From assembly GCF_021049285.1 (NCBI RefSeq), contig NZ_CP088017.1, forward strand, positions 3,917,380-3,981,379: DNA of 64,000 nt, in the 5' to 3' direction. A model generated the notes under the pieces. It saw only the letters and a list, made by a program, of their open reading frames with translations. It did not search any database and was not told the origin of the DNA. Shown piece by piece: positions 59,247 through 64,000 of the stretch (position 1 is the first letter of the stretch; the number at the start of each line of letters is the position of its first letter). Position numbers and translations under genes: made by a program. The stretch is from Ruania halotolerans (GTDB lineage: Bacteria; Actinomycetota; Actinomycetes; Actinomycetales; Beutenbergiaceae).

Positions 59247-60022
59247 TGACCACCCCGCCTTCCGCAGGTATCGACAACGTGCCGCTCCTTGCCGCGCACG
59301 GGGTCACGAAGCGCTTCCGTGCCGTGGAGGCACTGGTGGACGTCACCTTCGAGGTGCACCGCCGGGAGGTCGTGGGCCTGGTGGGTGACAATGCCGCCGG
59401 GAAATCGACCCTCGCGAAGATCATCGCCGGTGCACTCCAGCCCACGGCCGGGTTGATCGAGATCGATGGTGCAGGGGTGCAGATTCCGTCCCCCTCGGCG
59501 GCCCACCAGCTCGGCATCGCCACCGTGTTCCAGGATCTCGCCCTCTGCGAGAACCTGGACGTGACGGCGAATCTCTTCCTGGGACGTGAACTGGCCGGTT
59601 CGGGGCTGATGCACGAGGGCCGGATGGAGCAGCTCACCCGCTCCCTGCTGCGGGACCTGCGCGCGACGATCCCCTCCGCTCGCACGCCATTGCATCAGCT
59701 CTCCGGCGGCCAGCGCCAGGCCGTGGCGATCGCACGCACCCTGATCGGCGAACCGCGCCTGGTGGTGCTGGACGAGCCGACGGCGGCGCTGTCGGTGGCG
59801 CAGACGGCCGAGGTCCTCACGCTGATCGAACGCCTGCGCGAACTCGGGCTCGGCGTGATCTTCATCAGCCATAACCTCAACGATGTGCGCGCCGTGTGCG
59901 ACAGGATCGAAGTGCTGCGGCACGGTCGGAACAACGGCACCTTCTCCGGTGGGTCGGTACAGCAATCGGACCTGATCGCCGCCATCACCGGAGCACCCGG
60001 ATACGGGCCCACCGCACCCTGA
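59243..60022 (+). CDS. Sugar-type ABC transporter ATPase, single cassette, orphan
   Basis: The 259-residue ATPase has Walker A GDNAAGKST (about 44-52), FQDLALCENLDVTANLFLG, signature LSGGQRQAVAIARTL and Walker [12 protein letters not shown]. The sequence is like the single-cassette FrcA/RbsA-first-half type. It lacks the second cassette and no second permease or binding protein is adjacent, so its partner is unknown; it might serve MmsB or a distant permease. It overlaps the ROK stop by 4 nt. Confidence 0.88.
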   Translation: MMTTPPSAGIDNVPLLAAHGVTKRFRAVEALVDVTFEVHRREVVGLVGDNAAGKSTLAKIIAGALQPTAGLIEIDGAGVQIPSPSAAHQLGIATVFQDLALCENLDVTANLFLGRELAGSGLMHEGRMEQLTRSLLRDLRATIPSARTPLHQLSGGQRQAVAIARTLIGEPRLVVLDEPTAALSVAQTAEVLTLIERLRELGLGVIFISHNLNDVRAVCDRIEVLRHGRNNGTFSGGSVQQSDLIAAITGAPGYGPTAP

Positions 60023-60079
60023 GCGCCGCCCACACGCCCCGGCCACACCTCCCACCCCTGCCGCACCCCCACACCCCCG

Positions 60080-60138
60080 GCCGAACGCTGACTTCTGCGG
60101 CGTCTGAGCCGGAGATGCCGCAGAAGTCAGCGTTCGGC
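60080..60138. terminator. 22-bp perfect inverted repeat between convergent genes
   Basis: Arms at 60080-60101 and 60117-60138 match perfectly over 22 bp with a 15-nt loop. Arm ends are GCCGAACGCTG and CAGCGTTCGGC. It lies between the orphan ATPase and the DUF1537 kinase stops and should fold in both transcripts, acting as a two-way terminator. The arm segment GACTTCT also occurs in the repeat at 14736-14795. Confidence 0.8.
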
Positions 60139-60143
60139 GGACG

Positions 60144-61418
60144 TCAGTTCGTGGTGTCGAGGCTGCGGATCGTCTCGAACAGATCGAGATCACCCACCTG
60201 GCCGCCCTTGAGCAGGAGCTCCAGGCCGTCGATGTCCGGATCCGCGGAGTGCGCGCGCAGCACCACCACGTTCCCCATGGGGTTCGCCGCGATGGAGAGC
60301 GATTGGACGCCGAGCAGTGTGGTGACCCGGCTGGAGGTGTCACCGCCGCAGACGATCACCCGGCGCACAGCATGGGCGCGCACCGCGTGGGTGACCACCT
60401 CCGCCGCGGCGCGGGCGAGCGCGGGAAGTACGGCGTCAGGGTCAAGGCCCGAGACGTCCGCGTCGTCGGAGCTCAATGCCACACTCTGCCCGGCCGCGAG
60501 CGCGGCCAGGACTCGTTCCACCAGGGCCGTTCGAGCACCAGCGTCCACCGGCATCGCGGCACTGAACCACCCGGCACGAGCGGCCGCGTCGATCTGACGC
60601 CGGGTCTGCGCGGATCGACTTCCGGAGACCACGAGCACCGGCCCGCGTTCCGGGGTCGCCCGTGCCAGCGCGCCGGCCCGCCCGGGGTCCGCGGCGGCCA
60701 AGGCATGGGAGAGACCGCCCGAACCGATCGCGAACAGCGGCCCGGGCAGGTCGAGCAGAGCCCGGCCGAGGAGCGTCAGGTGATCGTCATCGAACGCATC
60801 CAGCACGAGGGCCGCAGAGTCGGACTCGCGGAGCCGGCGCACCACGGCACCGGCACCGGTGTAGGCGGTCATCGGCACATGGCCGATCCGCAGGTCTGTC
60901 TGCCGCCGCAGGTGCGCGGCAACATCCGACTCCGTCATCGGAGTGCTCGGGTGCGTTGACATCGTGGGCTGGCGGTCGAGCCGGTAGACCTGATCGCCCT
61001 CCGCGGCGAAGTGATGCCCGAACAGGGTGTACCGACCGAAATCGGGCTGTGCGAACAGCAGGGGCACGGTCTGCTCCCCGACGACGTCCCGTCCGATCTC
61101 GAGAACGCGCCCCAGGCTGCCGATGGTCGGGGAGGAGTCCACCGTCGAGCACGCTTTGTACTGCACCACGTGCGGTTTCAGGGCCGCGAGCGCCGTCAAT
61201 GCCGGGCGAACCTCATCCTCCAGCGCCTCAGCCGGGAGGGATCTCGCGATTCCGGCCACGCCCACCACATCGCAGCCGTCCGCGGCGTCGGCGAGCTCAC
61301 CGGCACTGGGTAGACCCGTGAACAGGCGGCCCGACCATCCGCGACGGCTGAACTGCAGCAGGGCGTCGACGCTGCCGGTGAAGTCGTCTCCGTAGAAGCC
61401 GGCCCGAAGGTCAGACAC
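60144..61418 (-). CDS. Four-carbon acid sugar kinase family protein (DUF1537), probable 3-oxo-isoapionate kinase
   Basis: The 424-residue kinase has the N-terminal DUF1537 motif YGDDFTGSVDALLQF (about 8-22) and a C-terminal nucleotide-binding part with VLVVSGSRSAQTRRQI, DADVSGLDPDAVLPALARAAAEVV and VIVCGGDTSSRVTTLLGV. DUF1537 kinases phosphorylate sugar acids: OtnK (oxo-tetronate), DtnK (threonate) and OiaK (3-oxo-isoapionate). Overlap by 8 nt with a RuBisCO-like gene points to OiaK. The GTG at 61418 was chosen because the motif then lies at its usual place. Confidence 0.85.
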   Translation of the reverse strand: MSDLRAGFYGDDFTGSVDALLQFSRRGWSGRLFTGLPSAGELADAADGCDVVGVAGIARSLPAEALEDEVRPALTALAALKPHVVQYKACSTVDSSPTIGSLGRVLEIGRDVVGEQTVPLLFAQPDFGRYTLFGHHFAAEGDQVYRLDRQPTMSTHPSTPMTESDVAAHLRRQTDLRIGHVPMTAYTGAGAVVRRLRESDSAALVLDAFDDDHLTLLGRALLDLPGPLFAIGSGGLSHALAAADPGRAGALARATPERGPVLVVSGSRSAQTRRQIDAAARAGWFSAAMPVDAGARTALVERVLAALAAGQSVALSSDDADVSGLDPDAVLPALARAAAEVVTHAVRAHAVRRVIVCGGDTSSRVTTLLGVQSLSIAANPMGNVVVLRAHSADPDIDGLELLLKGGQVGDLDLFETIRSLDTTN

Positions 61419-62667
61419 GGGCCGGCCCGAAGCGTTCAACCGCCCGTCGTAGCGGTTCGGAGGCACGGAGCGCATCCTCCACACTCTCACCCGCCGCGGC
61501 CGACGCCCACGCCTGCCGCATGCTGTCCACTCCGGCGCGGACGCCGTCGGGGTGCCCGTGGATCCCGCCGCCGGAGAGCACCAGCAGGTCGGTATTGCCC
61601 ACCGCCTGATGCGTGGCGTGTGCCAGGCCGCCCCACTGACCGGAGGAGAGCACGGGAACGGCAGGAGTCGTCCCCAGGAGCGGCTCCTGGACGGCGGAGA
61701 TCGCCGCGAGCACTTCGGCGTCGGATTCGTAGAACTTGTTCGAGATGCCGTTGGTGTGCAAGTGGTCCACACCGCTCATGCGTGCCAGCTTCTGCCACGC
61801 CCGGAACGCGATGCCGACCTGCTCGGAGCGGCTGATGGCGCCGAAGCCGGCACGATGCCCGTGGATGGGCAGCTGTGAGCGGCGGCGGATGTACTCCAGA
61901 CCGGCGAGTCCGATGTTCGCGACGCACACCATGATGCAGGTACCACCGGCCTCGAGGACCATGTCGTGGTTGCGTTCGAGCTGGTCGATGTCGTCGGTGA
62001 TGTTGAAGGCGTACATCGGCTTCACACCCGTGCGCTCGGCGTGCCCGTTCAGCACCGGCATCACGGCCTTGATGCGCTCGGCCAGCGGCGCGTGCGGGCC
62101 GTTGCCCTGCAGCTCGTCATCCTTGATGAAGTCGATCCCGCCCTCGGCGAGGTCTCCCACCAGCTCGGCCAGCTCGGCAGGACTCAACCCGATACTGGGT
62201 TTGACGATCGTGCCCAGCAAGGCTCCGTCCGGCCGGGAGACGAGCCGCCTCGTGCCTGCCATCCCGAACTGCGGCCCCCGATAGCGCTCGGCGAAGGCGC
62301 CGGGCAGATCGAGGTCGACCAGCTTGATCGCGCCGAGCTCCTTGATCTCGAACAGGTTGCCGGCCACTGCGGCCATCAGGTTCGGTAGCGACGGACCGAA
62401 GTTGCTCAGCGGGAAACGGATGCGCAGCAGGGCTCGCCGCCGAGCTGCCGGATCGCCCACAGTGCCGGGCAGTGGGGATGCGCCCGTCAGCGGCAGTTCC
62501 TCCAGGCTTTCCACCTGGGCGGCGAACCGGGCGCGGACCGAGTCCGATTCGCGTTCGACCCGCACGAAGGTGCCGGTGGACTGTTCGCCGGCCAGCACTT
62601 CAGCCGCTCGCTCAAGTGGCAGTGAGGTCTCGATGGCGTACGTCGCAACAACATGGTCGGTTGCCAT
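61411..62667 (-). CDS. RuBisCO-like protein (probable 3-oxo-isoapionate-4-phosphate decarboxylase or hydrolase)
   Basis: The 418-residue protein has the RuBisCO large-subunit fold with GTIVKPS (K156, equal to K175 of RuBisCO), the metal cradle FIKDDE (K182, D184, E185 equal to carbamylated K201, D203, E204), then HGHRAGFGAISRS, HLHTNGISNKF and VLSSGQWGG, LVLSGGGIHGHPDG (phosphate loops). Residues for true CO2 fixation differ. RuBisCO-like proteins beside DUF1537 kinases are OiaC (decarboxylase) or OiaX (transcarboxylase/hydrolase) of D-apionate catabolism. The ATG at 62667 overlaps the GH127 stop (TGATG). Confidence 0.85.
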   Translation of the reverse strand: MATDHVVATYAIETSLPLERAAEVLAGEQSTGTFVRVERESDSVRARFAAQVESLEELPLTGASPLPGTVGDPAARRRALLRIRFPLSNFGPSLPNLMAAVAGNLFEIKELGAIKLVDLDLPGAFAERYRGPQFGMAGTRRLVSRPDGALLGTIVKPSIGLSPAELAELVGDLAEGGIDFIKDDELQGNGPHAPLAERIKAVMPVLNGHAERTGVKPMYAFNITDDIDQLERNHDMVLEAGGTCIMVCVANIGLAGLEYIRRRSQLPIHGHRAGFGAISRSEQVGIAFRAWQKLARMSGVDHLHTNGISNKFYESDAEVLAAISAVQEPLLGTTPAVPVLSSGQWGGLAHATHQAVGNTDLLVLSGGGIHGHPDGVRAGVDSMRQAWASAAAGESVEDALRASEPLRRAVERFGPARV

Positions 62668-64000
62668 CACCACACCACCGGCAGCCAGACGGACATTTCC
62701 GAGGGGCCGCGGTTGCTCCAGGCGAAGTACGGGATCAGCCGTACGGTGGCCGGCTGCAGGGGGGCGTCATCGAGATCGTCGTACAGTTCCTCGCGGGTGT
62801 GCGGCAGGACCGCGATCTCCGTCTCCAGGGCAATGACGCGCTCACCGGCGATCGTCGTCTCCACCGGGACCGGATGTGTCCCGCGGCGCACGGCGGCCTG
62901 CTCCAGCCGGACGCCGTCGGGCAGTTCGTGGCTTTCCACGCAGTACACGAGCGGCCCGCGCTGTACGGCCACCTGGTTGGTGACCTCCTCGGCGAGGCGA
63001 TGGCCCCGCACGAGGCGCACCGGCATCGGCAGGTCGAGCGTGAGTACGTCTCCGGCCTGCCAGTCCCGTTCGATACGGGTGTAGCTGGAGGGCTCGCTCG
63101 CGTCGATAGGTGTGCCGTTGACGGCGATCCGCGCCCCGCGTGACCAGCCCGGGATCCGTAGGTGGATCGGCACGCTGCCGGTGGCCTCGGTGACGGTGAA
63201 GGAGATGGCGCCGTCCCATGGGTACTGCGAACTCTCCTCCAGCACCACCCGCGCCCCGTGATGCTCGCCCCGGATCTCGGAGCCGCCGTACTGATGTACG
63301 TACAGGCCGTCCGGGCCCACCGAGGCGATGCGCTCATGCATCTCGGCGAGGGTGCGGGCGATGTTCGGCGGACAGCAGAAGCAGCTGAGATAGGACTGCC
63401 GGAGGCGTTCGTCCGAGGGTGGCGGCTCCGGAGTCGGACGCAGTGCGGTGTCACCGGACCGGCGCAGCGGGTAGGGCAGGTCGCGCACCTGCCGCAGCGG
63501 GTTGGTGTAGAAGTAGCTGGCGCCGTCGAGGCCGATACTGGCCAGCAGGGCGTTGTAGGAGATCGTCTCGATCACGTCGGCGTAGCGCGCCTCGGGGCGC
63601 AGCGCCAGCATCCGCTCGGACCAGAAGATCATGCCGATGTGCGCGCACGACTCGTTGTGCGCCGTCGTGTTGGGCAGTTGATAGGCCCGGCCGTAGGCCT
63701 GGTGGACCCGGCTGATCTCCTTCTGCCAGGGGTACCCGTCCGGGGAGGCGCCGTCGTAGAGGGCGCCACAGCCGCCGGTGAGGTAGAGCTTGGTCTGGAC
63801 CACGTCCTGCCACAGCCGCTCGAGCACCGTCTGCAGTTCGGCGTCCCCGGTCTCGGCGACGAGGTCGCTCAGGCCCGCGTACAGGTAATTGGCGCGCACG
63901 GCGTGCCCGGTCACCACGGTCTGTTCCCGGACCGGGATCCGGTCCTGGTTGTCGTCGCCGCCCTCGTCGAACTCGTCGCGCACCCGCAGGAAGGCCTCGG
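62667..64000 (-). CDS. Glycoside hydrolase family 127 (beta-L-arabinofuranosidase-like), 5' end outside window
   Basis: About 444 C-terminal residues of an expected 600-680 are present; the frame runs open to base 64000. TVVTGHAVRANYLYAGLSD, YQLPNTTAHNESCAHIGMIFW (region of the acid/base Glu) and SYLSCFCCPPNIARTLAEM, with the Zn-binding and nucleophile cysteine cluster, are GH127 landmarks known from HypBA1. There follow the C-terminal beta-sandwich and GPLVYCVESHELP. It removes L-arabinofuranose or a similar furanose from glycans, probably inside the cell. It is the first of the three-gene operon with RuBisCO-like protein and DUF1537 kinase. Confidence 0.9.
   Translation of the reverse strand, partial: EAFLRVRDEFDEGGDDNQDRIPVREQTVVTGHAVRANYLYAGLSDLVAETGDAELQTVLERLWQDVVQTKLYLTGGCGALYDGASPDGYPWQKEISRVHQAYGRAYQLPNTTAHNESCAHIGMIFWSERMLALRPEARYADVIETISYNALLASIGLDGASYFYTNPLRQVRDLPYPLRRSGDTALRPTPEPPPSDERLRQSYLSCFCCPPNIARTLAEMHERIASVGPDGLYVHQYGGSEIRGEHHGARVVLEESSQYPWDGAISFTVTEATGSVPIHLRIPGWSRGARIAVNGTPIDASEPSSYTRIERDWQAGDVLTLDLPMPVRLVRGHRLAEEVTNQVAVQRGPLVYCVESHELPDGVRLEQAAVRRGTHPVPVETTIAGERVIALETEIAVLPHTREELYDDLDDAPLQPATVRLIPYFAWSNRGPSEMSVWLPVVW

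Noticed and set aside
60080-60138. Possible IS end or attachment site
   Set aside because: No transposase or integrase nearby and no target duplication seen; position between convergent genes fits a terminator better.

Overview
The window is high-GC actinobacterial chromosome. GTG starts are frequent, neighbouring genes commonly overlap by 1-8 nt (ATGA, GTGA, TGATG), and many genes have a -10 hexamer ending 6-7 nt before the start codon, as in leaderless mRNAs. The gene set (IdeR-type box before a heme oxygenase, short Erm(37)-like methylase, ECF42 sigma factor, MoxR/DUF58/VWA operon, Eis acetyltransferase, BkdABC, CopD/CtaG fusion, LPXTG surface proteins) fits a member of the Micrococcales, perhaps a Ruania/Beutenbergia-like genus. 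That placement is inference. I see no rRNA, tRNA, CRISPR array, IS transposase or prophage genes.

1-15.6 kb: end of a luciferase-like flavin monooxygenase; heme oxygenase behind an IdeR-box promoter; NHL/thioredoxin protein; a 1467-aa LPSTG-anchored protein with ten nearly identical DUF11-type domains; a YCII/DGPF protein with its ECF42 sigma factor; a hotdog-like protein; a short Erm; a DUF2993 protein; a TetR regulator; an 840-aa LPETG protein (RCC1-like propeller plus Ig-like repeats); a spermidine-synthase-like protein.

15.6-26.7 kb: S9 peptidase with a truncated hydrolase remnant in front, then a LacI-regulated carbohydrate locus: LplB/LplC permeases, Tat-exported lipoprotein binding protein, 2-hydroxyacid dehydrogenase, LacI, sodium:solute symporter with a small membrane partner, and an SDR enzyme.

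26.7-43.5 kb: mostly housekeeping. A three-gene acyl-ligase/thioesterase/reductase operon, MsrA, esterases, an HxlR regulator divergent from a reductase, CopD/CtaG, and a six-gene MoxR-DUF58-VWA (Bat-like) operon.

43.6-49.7 kb: accessory region. After an Eis-type acetyltransferase come a WXG100-like delivery protein, a stand-alone Ntox15 (HxxD) nuclease toxin, a small unknown protein and a Tdi1-like immunity protein. This resembles the Agrobacterium Tde1/Tdi1 pair of type VI secretion, re-housed in a Gram-positive setting. Next is an AbiEi/DUF559-like gene flanked by 62-bp direct repeats, then a DUF2975/XRE pair behind an AT-rich operator.

49.7-64 kb: a branched-chain 2-oxoacid dehydrogenase operon with a striking double palindrome at its promoter, then a sugar locus: ChvE-like binding protein, MmsA/MmsB-type ABC transporter, ROK regulator and orphan sugar ABC ATPase, facing an operon of a GH127 beta-L-arabinofuranosidase (cut by the window end), a RuBisCO-like protein and a DUF1537 kinase. 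The last two are the signature of D-apionate (3-oxo-isoapionate) breakdown, suggesting use of apiose- and arabinofuranose-bearing pectin such as rhamnogalacturonan II.
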